Shown here piece by piece: positions 51,346 to 63,954 of a stretch of 64,000 bases of DNA; the first letter of the stretch is position 1; each line of letters opens with the position of its first letter. Origin of the DNA: Flaccisagitta enflata (Eukaryota; Chaetognatha; Sagittoidea; Aphragmophora); NCBI GenBank assembly GCA_965153355.1, contig OZ231127.1, positions 4,774,001 through 4,838,000 of the forward strand, read 5' to 3'. Position numbers and translations under genes: made by a program. The notes beneath the pieces were generated by a model. The model did no database searches. It was not told the DNA's origin and was given only the letters and a program-made list of their open reading frames with translations.

Positions 51346-53090
51346 TTTCTCTCTCACGCCTGAACTGAGAAACTCTGCTCTAATGAATCCACCAGTCATA
51401 GAACTTCGCGTATAATGGACTTGCCAATCCTCGATATCTTGCCGGAAACAGTGTCTTGGAAATGTAAATCTTGCTACTCGTTTTTGATGCCGCATCGCTG
51501 TTCCAAACCACTCGCAATATTGTACCTGTCCATCCGCAAGCGACCGCTTACATCAGCAAAAATCTATAATTTTGAACAATTTCCTTTTTTCATTTTCAGT
51601 CCCGGCATCTTAAAAATAGAAATACTTGCCTCGTTGAGCTCACATTAAAGATTCCAGATCAGCATATTGTTTTCTTCCACTAGGACGACGGTTTAAACTT
51701 TTCTCTTTTTCGTTTGGGAAAAAACAACACATTAAAAAAAACTGAGATGATCCTAATAGCTAGTGAATAAGAGGGTTATCTAGGCAACGAGTGAAGGAGC
51801 TTTTCCCCAATGTTGAACGTACTATCTAGGAAATGAGTATATATATACATCTTCTACCAAGGATATCTCAGCTTTAAAAATGCTAGATAGATTTTTAATA
51901 AAGAAAATAAATCTTCATTAAAAAATTTTCAAAATAAGGTCAATCTGGTCTCTGTAACCCTAACTGTTTGAAAACTACAAGCAAAAAAGTAAAACATTCA
52001 TTTCATAGATCAGGATAATATTGAGGGTGAAAAAATGTGAAAATTCATAGATAATCTTTACATAAGATATCTTTGCTTCCATAGCAATTAGATACTTTTT
52101 TCAATAAAGCAGAATAATCTACAGTAAAAAATCTAAGAGATGAATCCAACCTTGTTCCTGTAGCTTCTATTGTTTAGAAATTGCAGACAAAATTAAGAAC
52201 ACATTCTTAAAATACAAATTTTGCTCATTGATGATAAGACAAGAGTATATGTAATTAGTTATAATGACACTGAAAATTTCTTTCAAAACCTTTTACAGGA
52301 ATATTCAGTTTAAAAACAAGTTACCTGACACATAAACATTTTCAGTATGGTTATTAAGTAGATACTCAGTAAAAAAATCATAACATATTGCGGGTGTAAA
52401 TATACTTTTTTCCAAGATAGTATATTCAGTGTATTATGAAAGCTGGACAACGTAACTTCTTAAACCCAAACTAGCTTAAGGATGACAGCCTTTGGAGCTC
52501 TCCATGGTGTTAAATCCGGACCCATCACAACTTTCCTTCATAATTTCAAATTTATATCTAAGACCATACCACATAACTTTTTAACGGGAACTCCCATCAG
52601 TAAGAAAATTCCATGATTTTCCGCTATTTGTGTAATGTGCTGGTGACAAGAAAGATGAGTGTGCTGAATCGTGAGCCTCGATCCCTCACACATATTTGAT
52701 CTTCCCACTCTAAAAAGCTCATGACATCTACAACTTCCAATCAGTAATCTTCCCACCAAATAGAAAATCCCATCAAATTACTCCATGTCCCTGAAATAAG
52801 TAGCAGTTATACTGAGATTAAGGACTAATATTTACCTAAGGACAATTTCATTACCAAAGGTAACAATGTCAGAAAAAACATACCCTAAGAGGTTAAAATC
52901 GAGGATCAACCTTTTACGGTACCGCCGGCATTCCATACCAAGGTACTTAGATTTATGAAAGTTGGACAACGTAACTACTCAAACGGCTACACCGAAGAAT
53001 TCATTAAGCAATTATGCATTGTGCATAGAACATTAGCAGTGCTAAAGGCGGTAACCAAAATGAATCAAAGGACAGCCCTAAAGAATGTCT
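51346..53090. other. Unassigned AT-rich region, ~1.7 kb
   Basis: No ORF above about 75 codons, no recognised repeat. The word TGGACAACGTAACT occurs at about 52445 and 52965 in a similar context (a diverged dispersed repeat). It could be intronic or intergenic. Confidence 0.45.
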
Positions 53091-53214
53091 CCTTGATCAA
53101 TCAATCAATATGACATGTGTAGTTGTGCAATCCCTGTGCTAGTAACTGTGAAAAAGGGGTAGATTTCTGAAGTTTCACAGTTAGTTTTTCTACGGCGTTC
53201 TCAACAAAAGAGAC

Positions 53215-53285
53215 TTCGTCCTCATCGTCCTCATTGTCCTCATCTTCCTCATCGTCCTCATCGTCCTCATCGTCCTCATCGTCCC
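53215..53285. repeat. (TCCTCATCG)n short repeat
   Basis: TCGTCCTCA-type units; a poly-Asp/Glu frame on the minus strand is probably an artefact. Confidence 0.75.
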
Positions 53286-54118
53286 CACACACACATGAAA
53301 CGCGTTGTTTACCTGGCTTTGTTGCTTCATCATTATTTTCTTCCGCTTCTCTGTTTTTTTGTCATTTCTCCTCCTCCTCCTCCTCCTTCTTTTTTGATCT
53401 TTCATTGGTTTCCTTTGTTTTTCTCGTGTTTTCTCCAATTTCTTCTTCCTTTCCTTTCATCAATCAATCTCTTTTCTCCCTTCCTTATTTCCGGACCAAC
53501 GCCTCTTCCTAAGTAAGATTAGAGACACAAAGTGATATCCTCACTCATTGCACTCGCCCTCTTTATGTTGCACTTGCTCTCTATATTTGTGGCACTTGCC
53601 CTCTTTATGTTGCACTTGCCCTCTATATATGTGGAACTTGCCCTCGTTTGCATTTTCTCTAACTATGATTAAAATGAGATACTTTTGCTAGACTACCTTC
53701 CACCTTTCATTTCAATCTGTATCGTACCAAAACGTACTCGGTCCAAAGTCTGTCAATCTGCCCTTTACCCTCGCAGTCAGTCTAGATATACCCCACAGCC
53801 CCACGACGCACCGTATGCCAAGTCACCCGATCTAAAGAGAATTCCCATACTTAGCCTCTAACTACCCAGCAATCACCCCAATAGGCTCTAACCACCTTGA
53901 GCAATGATAGTCTAGATATCCTTTTCAAGCAACTCAGGTCTATGTACTCTCACTCACACAACTCCCAATTGCGTTTGTATTGCCGAGTTCCGACGCGGTG
54001 CGGTTGCGGTGCGGTACGGTTGCGGTGTTTCTTCGGTGTTCGTCTTGTTTATCATCAGGGGTCATCCATATCCTGATTAAAAAGGGAGAGGAGGTAACCG
54101 AGAGGCAAGAAAAAAAGA
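53286..54118. other. Spacer with minor repeats
   Basis: 53560-53650 has three to four TTGCCCTCTATAT/TTTATG units (CACTTGCCCTC). 53990-54030 has GGTGCGGTTGCGGTGCGG. No gene. Confidence 0.5.
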
Positions 54119-54440
54119 ACAAGCCCGACCGGGCAAAGATGCGTCCGGGCCGTGTCTCAGCGTGTATTGATCATATGACTTATGTATGGAGAGACGGACA
54201 AACAGACGGGTGAAAAGACTCTGAAAACACGTTGGTTGATCATTTGTTTCAGTGTAGGATCTCACCGTGGCCAAAAACAGCCGAGAAACGCGGTTTTTGC
54301 ACAGGCGTAACGGACCGACGGACGGACGGACGGACGGACGGACCGACGGACGGACGGACGGACGGACGGACGGACGGACGGACCGACGTATGGACAGACC
54401 CTCTTATAGAGATGCGTTCCTGACGGACGCATCTAAAAAG
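54119..54440 (+). mobile_element. Modular element, type AGATGCGTCCG
   Basis: Head ACAAGCCCGACCGGGC (itself an inverted repeat, GCCCG/CGGGC), 5' word AGATGCGTCCG (54137-54147), a long middle, ACGG core (54309-54385), CTCTTATAGAGATGCGT and 3' CGGACGCATCT (54424-54434, 11 of 11) then AAAAAG. Its word shares little with the other subfamilies, so the complementarity is maintained, not inherited. Confidence 0.9.
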
Positions 54441-54479
54441 AAAAAAAAGACAAAAAGAGAAGAAAGGAAGGCCCCTCTC

Positions 54480-54700
<221 letters not shown>

Positions 54701-54739
54701 CCACAAAACGCGAGTGCGCTTTTAAAAGTTGTCGACAGA

Positions 54740-54802
54740 ATTATCATTACGGATGAGCGGATGGACCAACCGACCGACGGACGGACCAAAACCTCCTAAA
54801 AA
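54740..54802 (+). mobile_element. ACGG-core fragment
   Basis: ACCAACCGACCGACGGACGG then AACCTCCTAAAAAC; head missing. Confidence 0.55.
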
Positions 54803-54877
54803 CAAACAAAAGCAAAAAAAAAAAAAAAAGAAAAAATGGAAACAAGAAAGCAGAAACAAAAGAAAGGAAAAGAGAAA

Positions 54878-54980
54878 ACAAGGCCAAGTTGGTTGCGCCG
54901 TGTGGATCGTCAAACCGACCCACCAACAGATATACCGACAGACACAGCCAGTCATAGAGGTGCATGGGCGCACCTAAAAA
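54878..54980 (+). mobile_element. Modular element, AGGTGC type, short
   Basis: Head ACAAGGCCAAGTTGG, 5' GGTTGCGCC, ACCG core, CATAGAGGTGC, 3' GGCGCACCT then AAAAA. The last three bases of the 5' word (GCC) match the 3' GGC, where the 34175 copy has GAC/GTC. Confidence 0.8.
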
Positions 54981-55050
54981 GAAGAAAACAACACGAGATG
55001 ATGAAAATGAAGGAAAAAATAAATGTTTGATGGACTGGAAGAAAGAGAGT

Positions 55051-55052
<2 letters not shown>

Positions 55053-55115
<63 letters not shown>
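55053..55115. repeat. (CT)n microsatellite
   Basis: Pure CT tract. Confidence 0.95.
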
Positions 55116-55117
<2 letters not shown>

Positions 55118-55184
55118 AAAAAAAAGAGGTCCATGGAGATTTGTCTTTTGTCCCTCTCCAGTCGATGATGATTTTTTAAGCACC

Positions 55185-58100
55185 TGTCGGCAACCAGTTG
55201 AAGTCAACATCACGTTGGCCTCCATCTGTCGGCAACTGGTCGTAGTCAACGCCCCTTCAGCCTCCATCTGTCGGCAACCAGTTGAAGTCAACATCACGTC
55301 GGCCTCCATCTGTCGGCAACTGGTCGTAGTCAACACCCTTTCAGCCATCATCTGTCGGCAACCAGTTGAAGTCAACACCACCTCGGCCTCCATCTGTCTG
55401 AAACCAGTGGAAGTCAACATCACCTCGGCCTCCATCTGTCGGAAACCAGTTGAAGTCAACACCACCTCGGCCTCCATCTGTTGGCAACTGGTTGTAGTCA
55501 ACACCCCTTTGGCCTCCATCTGTCGGCAACCAGTTGAAGTCAACACCACCTCGGCCTCCATCTGTCGGCAACCGGTCGTAGTCAACACCCCTTTGGCCTC
55601 CACCTATCGGCGACCAGTTGTAGACAACACCACCCTGTCCTCAACCTGTCACTGACAGGCTTTTTAACACCACCTCGGCCTCCATCTGTCGGAAACCAGT
55701 GGAAGTCAACATCACCTCGGCCTCCATCTGTAGGCAACCGGTCGTAGTCAACACCCCTTCGGCCTTCACCTATCGGCGACCAGTTGTAGACAACATCATC
55801 CTGTCCTCCACCTGTCACTGACCAGCTGTTGTCAACACCACCTCAACTGCCACCTGTCAGTGACTGGCCGTTGTCGACATTCCTTCAGCTTCCACCTGTC
55901 AGTGACTGGCTGTATTCAACAACCCTTCAGCCATCACCTGTCGGGGACTGGTCGTTGTTAACACCACCTCAGCTGCCATCAGTCGGCAACCAGTCAAAAT
56001 CAACATTCAGCCTCTTCCTGTTGGCAACCATAAAAAGTCAACATTCCTTAGCTTCGGCTGCCACTTGTTAGCGACTGGTTGTTAACAACACCACCTTGGC
56101 CTCCACCTGTTGGTGACTGGCCATTGTCAACACCCCTCTGTTTTCCACCTGCTGGCAATTAGTTGTAGTTAACACCACATTGGCCTCCGCCTGTGGGTGA
56201 CTGGCCATTGTCAACACCCCTCTGTTTTCCACCTGCTGGCAATCAGTTGTTGTAAACACCACCTTTGCCTCCGCCTGTGGGTGATGCTATTGTCAACACC
56301 CCTCTGTTTTCCACCTGCTGGCAATTAGTTGTAGTTAACACCACATTGGCCTCCGCCTGTGGGTGACTGGCCATTGTCAACACCCCTCTGTTTTCCACCT
56401 GCTGGCAATCAGTTGTTGTTAACACCACCTTTGCCTCCGCCTGTGGGTGACTGGCCATTGTCAACACCCCTCTGTTTTCCACCTGCTGGCAATTAGTTGT
56501 TGTTAACACCACCTTGGCCTCCGCCTGTGGGTGACTGGCCATTGTCAACACCCCTCTGTTTTCCACCTGCTGACAATTAGTTGTTGTTAACACCACCTTG
56601 GCCTCCGCCTGTGGGTGACTGGCCATTGTCAACACCCCTCTGTTTTCCAACTGCTGACAATTAGTTGTTGTTAACACCACCTTGGCCTCCGCCTGTGGGT
56701 GACTGGCCATTGTCAACACCCCTCTGTTTTCCACCTGCTGGCAATTAGTTGTTGTTAACACCACCTTGGCCTCCGCCTGTGGGTGACAGGCCATTGTCAA
56801 CACCCCTCTGTTTTCCACCTGCTGGCAATTAGTTGTAGTTAACACCACCTTAGCCTCCGCCTGTGGGTGACTGGCCATTGTCAACACCCCTCTGTTTTCC
56901 ACCTGCTGGCAATTAGTTGTAGTTAACACCACATTGGCCTCCGCCTGTGGGTGATTGGCCATTGTCAACACCCCTCTGTTTTCCACCTGCTGGCAATTAG
57001 TTGTAGTTAACACCACATTGGCCTCCGCCTGTGGGTGACTGGCCATTGTCAACACCCCTCTGTTTTCCTCCTGCTGGCAATTAGTTGTTGTTAACACCAC
57101 CTTGGCCTCCACCTGTGGGTGACAGGCCATTGTCAACACCCCTCTGTTTTCCACCTACTGGCAATTAGTTGTTGTTAACACCACCTTGGCCTCCGCCTGT
57201 GGGTGACTGGCCATTGTCAACACCCCTCTGTTTTCCACCTGCTGGTAATTAGTTGTTGTTAACACCACCTTGGCCTCCGCCTGTGGGTGACTGGCCATTG
57301 TCAACACCCCTCTGTTTTCCAACTGCTGACAATTAGTTGTTGTTAACACCACCTTGGCCTCCGCCTGTGGGTGACTGGCCATTGTCAACACCCCTCTGTT
57401 TTCCACCTGCTGGCAATTAGTTGTTGTTAACACCACCTTGGCCTCCGCCTGTGGGTGACAGGCCATTGTCAACACCCCTCTGTTTTCCACCTGCTGGCAA
57501 TTAGTTGTAGTTAACACCACCTTGGCCTCCGCCTGTGGGTGACTGGCCATTGTCAACACCCCTCTGTTTTCCACCTGCTGGCAATTAGTTGTAGTTAACA
57601 CCACATTGGCCTCCGCCTGTGGGTGATTGGCCATTGTCAACACCCCTCTGTTTTCCACCTGCTGGCAATTAGTTGTAGTTAACACCACATTGGCCTCCGC
57701 CTGTGGGTGACTGGCCATTGTCAACACCCCTCTGTTTTCCACCTGCTGGCAATTAGTTGTTGTTAACACCACCTTGGCCTCCGCCTGTGGGTGACAGGCC
57801 ATTGTCAACACCCCTCTGTTTTCCACCTGCTGGCAATTAGTTGTTGTTAACACCACCTTGGCCTCCGCCTGTGGGTGACTGGCCATTGTCAACACCCCTC
57901 TGTTTTCCACCTGCTGGTAATTAGTTGTTGTTAACACCACCTTGGCCTCCGCCTGTGGGTGACTGGCCATTGTCAACACCCCTCTGTTTTCCACCTGCTG
58001 GCAATTAGTTGTTGTTAACACCACCTTGGCCTCCACCTGTGGGTGACAGGCCATTGTCAACACCCCTCTGTTTTCCACCTGCTGGCAATTAGTTGTTGTT

Positions 58101-58600
58101 AACACCACCTTGGCCTCCGCCTGTGGGTGACTGGCCATTGTCAACACCCCTCTGTTTTCCACCTGCTGGCAATTAGTTGTTGTTAACACCACCTTGGCCT
58201 CCGCCTGTGGGTGACTGGCCATTGTCAACACCCCTCTGTTTTCCACCTGCTGGCAATTAGTTGTTGTTAACACCACCTTGGCCTCCACCTGTGGGTGACT
58301 GGGTATTGTCCCTTCAGCTTCCACATAGTGTTGGTAACCGGTTGTAGTCAACATCTTGGCCTTAGCCTGTTTGGGACCAGTAGCAGTTATCACCCCTAAG
58401 GCCTCCACCTGTTGACGACCTGTCTTTGTCGTAACCCCTTTGGCGGCCAAGCTGTTGGCAACCAGTTATGGTAACACCTCTCTGGCCTCCCCCTGTTTAC
58501 GACCAGTCGCAGTTAACATCCTTTTGGCCTCTCATTCTCGTCGACCGGTCGTTGTCAACACCAACTCGGTTTCCAGCTAACGGCAACCACGTATAGACAA
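55185..58600 (-). repeat. 42-bp minisatellite evolving into an 84-bp higher-order repeat
   Basis: 55185-55830: 42-bp units (CTGTCGGCAACCAGTTGAAG type), 14 codons on the minus strand (MEAEVVLTSTGCRQ). 56090-58310: 84-bp dimers of two diverged halves (ENRGVLTMASHPQ and AEAKVVLTTTNCQQ) with high identity between dimers. 55830-56090 and 58310-58600 are transitional and degenerate. The minus-strand frame is open from 58450 to 56243 except for one TAG at 57155-57157 (CAG changed). No ATG-initiated leader, signal peptide or unique flanking coding sequence is seen, so the openness may simply follow from a unit length divisible by three. Confidence 0.9.
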
Positions 58601-58734
58601 CCATCGCCTCACTCTACGCAGGAGTTGTGACACTCTCTCAACATCTTTATGCGCGTCCTCGCACATCTATAGAAGGACATGTCTCTTAGTCCATCCATCG
58701 GTTGGTTGGTCAGTCTGTCCATCACGCAAACATT

Positions 58735-59075
58735 TAACAAGTCATCCAAGGATCGCACATGGTCAGCGGTACCCGATGCCCTGCTTGGAGTGATTAGCTG
58801 AAGAAGTGGAGTGAGAGCAGGGCAGCGGCCCCAAAGGGCCAATGTCCTGTAGGACACAGGTGAATTTCCATACGTCCTGAGAGGATATATTTGAGGCCTA
58901 AGGCTTAGGTGCTATTTTCCATGATATTTAATGGGAGTTTTGCATTTTTTTTATTCAATGGGAATTTGAGCCTTGAGAAACTTTGGGGGGGACAGACGGA
59001 CGGATGTACGGACGTATGGAAATTCACCCCTGTGTCTTACAGGACATTGGCCCTTTGGGGCCGCTGCCCAAAAAA
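58735..59075. mobile_element. Foldback element (FB-C), left member
   Basis: Starts ACAAGTCATCCAAGGATCGC, then GGTCAGCGGTACCCGATGCC. Inner arms CCTGTAGGACACAGGTGAAT and complement (59025-59050) surround TTCAATGGGAATTTGAG. Right end GGGGCCGCTGCCCAAAAAA. Confidence 0.75.
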
Positions 59076-59122
59076 AGCAAAACCGCCAAATTCTTTCTTT
59101 CTTTCTACCTTTTCTACTTTTT

Positions 59123-59600
59123 TGGGCAGTGGCCCCAAAGGAGGCAGAGTCCTGTAGAACACAGGGAGACTTTTGTTTGTTTGTTTGGTTATTTGTCCGT
59201 TTGTTTGTCCCCCCCAGGCTTGAAATCTGGCCTCTCAGGCCTGAAATCTGGCCTCTCATGCCTGAAATCAGCCCTCTCAGGCCTTTTACCTGCCATCTCA
59301 AGCCTAAAATCTGCTCTCTCAGGCCTCAAATCTGCCCTCTCAGATTCAAAGCCTGGGAGGGCAGATTTTAGGCCTGAGAGGGTAGATTCCAGGTCTGAGA
59401 GGGTTGATTTTAGGCCTGCGAAGGCTTAGGGAGGACAGACAAACGGACAAATAGATGAACAAATGAATAAAAGTCCCCCTGTGTTCTTCAGGACTTGGTC
59501 CCCTTCAGGGCCAATGCCCTGCTTCTTCTCATTCTGATTCACAACCATTGAAAGCAGGGCAATGGGTATCACTGACCACATATTGCCCCTGGGCAACTGG
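59123..59600. mobile_element. FB-A foldback, second copy
   Basis: Same architecture as 41127-41610: 21-bp CAGGCCTGAAATCTGCC units inverting near 59335, arms TGTAGAACACAGGGAGAC and complement, GTTTGTTTGTCC and complement. Its right terminus (GGGCAATGGGTATCACTGACC) mirrors the left terminus of the 41-kb copy, showing the full ends. Confidence 0.85.
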
Positions 59601-59621
59601 TTTTAGACATTTGAACAATAG

Positions 59622-60057
59622 TTTTTGGGCAGCAGCCCCAAAGGGCCAATGTCCTGTAGGACACAGGGGTGAACCATTAATTACGTACGTCTGTCCCCCC
59701 CCTGGAACTTCTCAATCCTCAAATTCCCAATGAATAACATTGGAAATTGATAAAATGTAAACATCCCATTAGATAATATGCAAAATTGATGAAACATGAA
59801 AAAAATTTAAAATTTCCATTGAATAACATGGAAAATTGCCAAGTAATTTTTTAAAAAATGCAAAACTACCATTGAATATCATGGAAAATTACTCTAAAGG
59901 CCTCATATACGCCCTCTTAGGACATGTGGAAATTCGCCCCTGTGTCCTATAGGCCTTTTGGTGCGGCTGCCCTGCTCTCACTCCACTTCTTCATCTATAA
60001 CTCCAAGCAGGGCATCGGGTACCGCTGACCATGTGCGATCCTTGGATGACTTGTTCT
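59622..60057. mobile_element. Foldback element (FB-C), right member, inverted
   Basis: Ends CTCCAAGCAGGGCATCGGGT...GATCCTTGGATGACTTGTT, the reverse complement of the start of 58735. The interior has repeated AATGGAAAATTG-like words. With 58735-59075 it forms a ~1.3-kb inverted pair around the FB-A copy. Confidence 0.8.
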
Positions 60058-60275
60058 GATGTTCATTCATCCATTCATTAATTCATTCATTATTGCTTTC
60101 ACCCATTCATTCATTCATTTATTCATTCATTCATTCATTCATTCATTTGTTCGTTCTTCCTTTCATTTCATTCATTCATTCATTCATTCATTCATTCATT
60201 CATTCATTCATTCATTCATTCATTCATTCATTCATTCATTCATTCATTCATCCATTCATCCATTCAAAACGTTCA
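60058..60275. repeat. (CATT)n microsatellite
   Basis: CATTCATTC tract of about 210 bp. Confidence 0.95.
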
Positions 60276-60399
60276 TTCACATTTGCGTTCATTCGTTTAT
60301 TATCTAACGTTTAACGTTTAACAGTATCTGACGTTATTTTTTTTTTAACGTTTATTCACATTCACAATCAGGGAGACGCATTTCGCAAGAGGCTGCATT

Positions 60400-60594
<195 letters not shown>

Positions 60595-60734
60595 CTCCTA
60601 ACATTTCCATCTTTCACACGAACTCTCCCTTCACGACTCTCACCTTCTGCCGAACCTAGACGGGCTTAAATTGGGAATTTGTCGCACCTCCAAAAAACGT
60701 AAGGCTTTCGCTTTTACTCTCTCTCTTTTTTCAA

Positions 60735-61140
<406 letters not shown>

Positions 61141-61286
61141 GGGGGATGCTAGAAAGCATTAATCAGGTGCCGGTATGTCGGCATCTGGTGGCACCTGGTG
61201 ACACCCTCGATCCCGCTGTTGTCGTTGCGTAGCGGCGGCCGGGCCGGAGTCGCTCTTTACCATTTCTCTTACTACGCTTTGACGTA

Positions 61287-61545
61287 GGGTGTGTTTCTAG
61301 TGGTGACCCAAAACGCGTTTGTTCCCGTTGAACGCGTCTTCAGTGTGAACACATATTCAAGAATTTCAACTATCCCACAAGGGAATGAGCTTAGTGAGTG
61401 ATCAAGCCCGTGAATTAAGCAAGCTATTGAAGAAAGCTGAGCGCTGCGGAGCGAGTGAGCGGAGTGAGTGGTGCAGGCGAACAAATGTAGCGAGCGATCG
61501 AGTGGCCCGTTAAAAACTCGATTGTCTGTGACTAGAAACACGCCC
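61287..61545. mobile_element. Harbinger-like MITE, copy 2 (inverted)
   Basis: 259 bp, the same length as 49041-49299 and in reverse orientation. TIRs GGGTGTGTTTCTAGT and (reversed) GGGCGTGTTTCTAGT match 14 of 15. Flanks GTA/TTA. Confidence 0.75.
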
Positions 61546-61554
61546 TTATTCAAC

Positions 61555-61740
61555 GTCGTCGTCGTCGTCTCATCGTTGTTACCGCGTGGTCGTTGTCGTC
61601 GTCGTCGTCGTCATCATCCTTGTCGTTGTCAGTGCCAATGTTGCCGTTGTCATTGTCGTTATTTCGTGGTACTCGTCGTCATCGTCGTCTTCACTGTCGC
61701 CATCATCGTCATCAGCGTCGTCGTTTACGTTTCCTTCGTT
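61555..61740. repeat. (GTC)n-rich sequence
   Basis: GTCGTCGTC and GTCATC triplets. Confidence 0.8.
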
Positions 61741-62419
61741 AAGTTTAACACCTTCCCATGGATTCGATCGGGATTTTTTTGGTGCCAAGTGAGAGGACGG
61801 AGGAGGGTGGAGAGACTGGGGGTGGGGGTTGGGGGTTGGGTGTTGGGTTGGATGTATGTTAGGTTGGGAAAGGAGAGGGGGGGTCTGGCCATAAGTGTAT
61901 GGCGCTGAATGTCAAAGGCCAGTTTCAAGTCTGACAGAGCTCCAAGCTCGACAGAGTTTATCACTTATTCAGTCTTTTCAAATATTTGCCGTTTTATTTC
62001 TATTCTCATACAAAAAATGACGGCCCAAATTGATAGTAAAACACATTTTTTCTTTCTACATGGGCTTAAGTCTAACAGGGGTGTAAGTCCGACAAACAGG
62101 GACGTCGGCCGACGTCCCTAACGTCCCTTTCCGTACGCCCATGGGTCTGACGTTGTTAGTTCAGGAAATATCAGAGGAGCGGAGGTGAGAGACTACAAGG
62201 CGAGGCGCTTTTAATTCATTATCTTAGTGCGTTTATAATGAACCCGATGAAGCGACCAAAGCTACTTTTGCGATGCAACTGCAACTGCAACTGCACTTAC
62301 GCCAATAAAATACGTTCCCATTCACGCGTGCGAAAAGAAACGTATCGCTTTACGTCAACAATTCCAAGGACGGTAGAATTACGACTTCTTCCATCTGCTT
62401 TTACTCAGCAGCCGTCATA

Positions 62420-62424
<5 letters not shown>
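61741..62424. other. Unassigned spacer
   Basis: GGTTGGGGG-rich stretch at 61815-61885. No gene recognised. Confidence 0.4.
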
Positions 62425-62462
<38 letters not shown>

Positions 62463-62496
62463 TGAAGGGCAGATCCTAACCCTAACCCTAAGGCCC
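62425..62496. repeat. (GA)n and telomere-like (CCCTAA) triplet
   Basis: GA tract to 62459, then CCTAACCCTAACCCTAAGG at 62475-62493 (2.5 vertebrate-type telomere units), probably chance or an interstitial remnant. Confidence 0.6.
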
Positions 62497-62907
62497 ACAA
62501 CCTAGCCTTGAGGGCCAAATCATTGCCTCAAGGTCAAAATCCCAGCTTTGAGGCCCATATCCCAGCTTTGATGCCCAAATTCCAGCCTCGAGGCTCAGAT
62601 TCTAGCCTCGAGGCTTAAATCCCAGCCTCGAGGCCCAAGGCCCAAATTCACGCTGCAAAGCCAATATTCCAGTCCCCATTCTAACCTTACTGTCAAAATC
62701 CCAAGTCAAGGCTAAAATATATATATAGCCTTGAAGCCCATATCTCAACCCCTTAGCCCATACTTCACCTTTCAAAATCACACCTAATGAAGAAGCATAG
62801 ATCATCGGCCCCCTCGGAGCCGCTTCCCCTCTAACCACCTCACACTCATATTCATTCACATAGGGGCAGCGGGTACCGCTGACCATCTAACGCTTTTGCG
62901 ACTATTA
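62497..62907. mobile_element. FB-B family member, one-sided
   Basis: ~20-bp units (GCCTTGAGG, CCAGCCTCGAGGC) followed by GGGTACCGCTGACCATCTAA and CGCTTTTGCGACTAT, the reversed terminus of the 42523 copy. The opposite arm is absent. Confidence 0.7.
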
Positions 62908-63092
62908 TCTATACATGTCTGTCATTTCTGTTCCCAACGTCTACCACTCATATTCAGTGGGAAATTTACACCACGCTGTGACGTAGTCAGGATGCATCGT
63001 TGCACAATCGGGTTTGTTCGTTCACCTTCTGCTTTCTCATTCGGGATTGAAATATTAATTTCGACAGACGTGTCAAAGTGACACCTAAGAAA

Positions 63093-63291
63093 ACAAGTGA
63101 CGCGGGGTCACAATATCCTGGCGGACGGGTGGGCAGGGGCATCCAACCCCCATCCACACCCCAACCCACCCCCAACACTCAAACATACACATTTTCCCAC
63201 TTTTCAACTCGATCACCATGACGGACGGACCGACGGACCAATGAACGGACGGACAAAGCCTCCTATAGAGTTACGAGTCTGCAATTAAAAA
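63093..63291 (+). mobile_element. Modular element with GTGAC/GTCAC head, decayed IR
   Basis: Head ACAAGTGACGCGGGGTCAC, GGCGGACGGGTGGGCAGGGG, ACGG core, CTATAGAGTTACGAG, end GTCTGCAATTAAAAA. The IR is about half matched. Confidence 0.75.
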
Positions 63292-63293
63292 TA

Positions 63294-63419
63294 ACAAGGC
63301 CAATTAGGCCAATAGATGGGACGTGTGGATCGTCGAACGAATGCGTTACCCGACCGACCAACCAACCGACCAACCAACGGACAAAGCCAGTTATAGAGGT
63401 GCTTTGTCGCACCTAAAAA
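63294..63419 (+). mobile_element. Modular element, AGGTGC type
   Basis: Head ACAAGGCCAATTAGGCC, ACGTGTGGATCGTCGAACGA (shared with 34175), ACCG core, TTATAGAGGTGC, 3' GTCGCACCT then AAAAA. Local stem AGGTGC/GCACCT is perfect, while the 5' word (AGATGGGAC) is mutated. Confidence 0.8.
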
Positions 63420-63519
63420 CAATAAAGAAGAAAAAGAAAAGAATTTCGCGTCATGACAAACTCAAATGTGAGATATTCGGAGACAATCTCAGCTGGGGCC
63501 GTATGCCCGTATCGCTCGT

Positions 63520-63916
<397 letters not shown>

Positions 63917-63954
63917 TTAATGGTTATCCAACCAGAAAAAAATGCTGCCAAAAT

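Noticed and set aside
56243-58450. Repeat protein gene of about 735 codons
   Set aside because: Kept as minisatellite: unit length is a multiple of three, there is no ATG leader, and one stop is present. Not excluded, see findings.
62475-62493. Interstitial telomere (CCCTAA)
   Set aside because: Only about 2.5 units; cannot be told from chance next to CCTNA-rich minisatellite.
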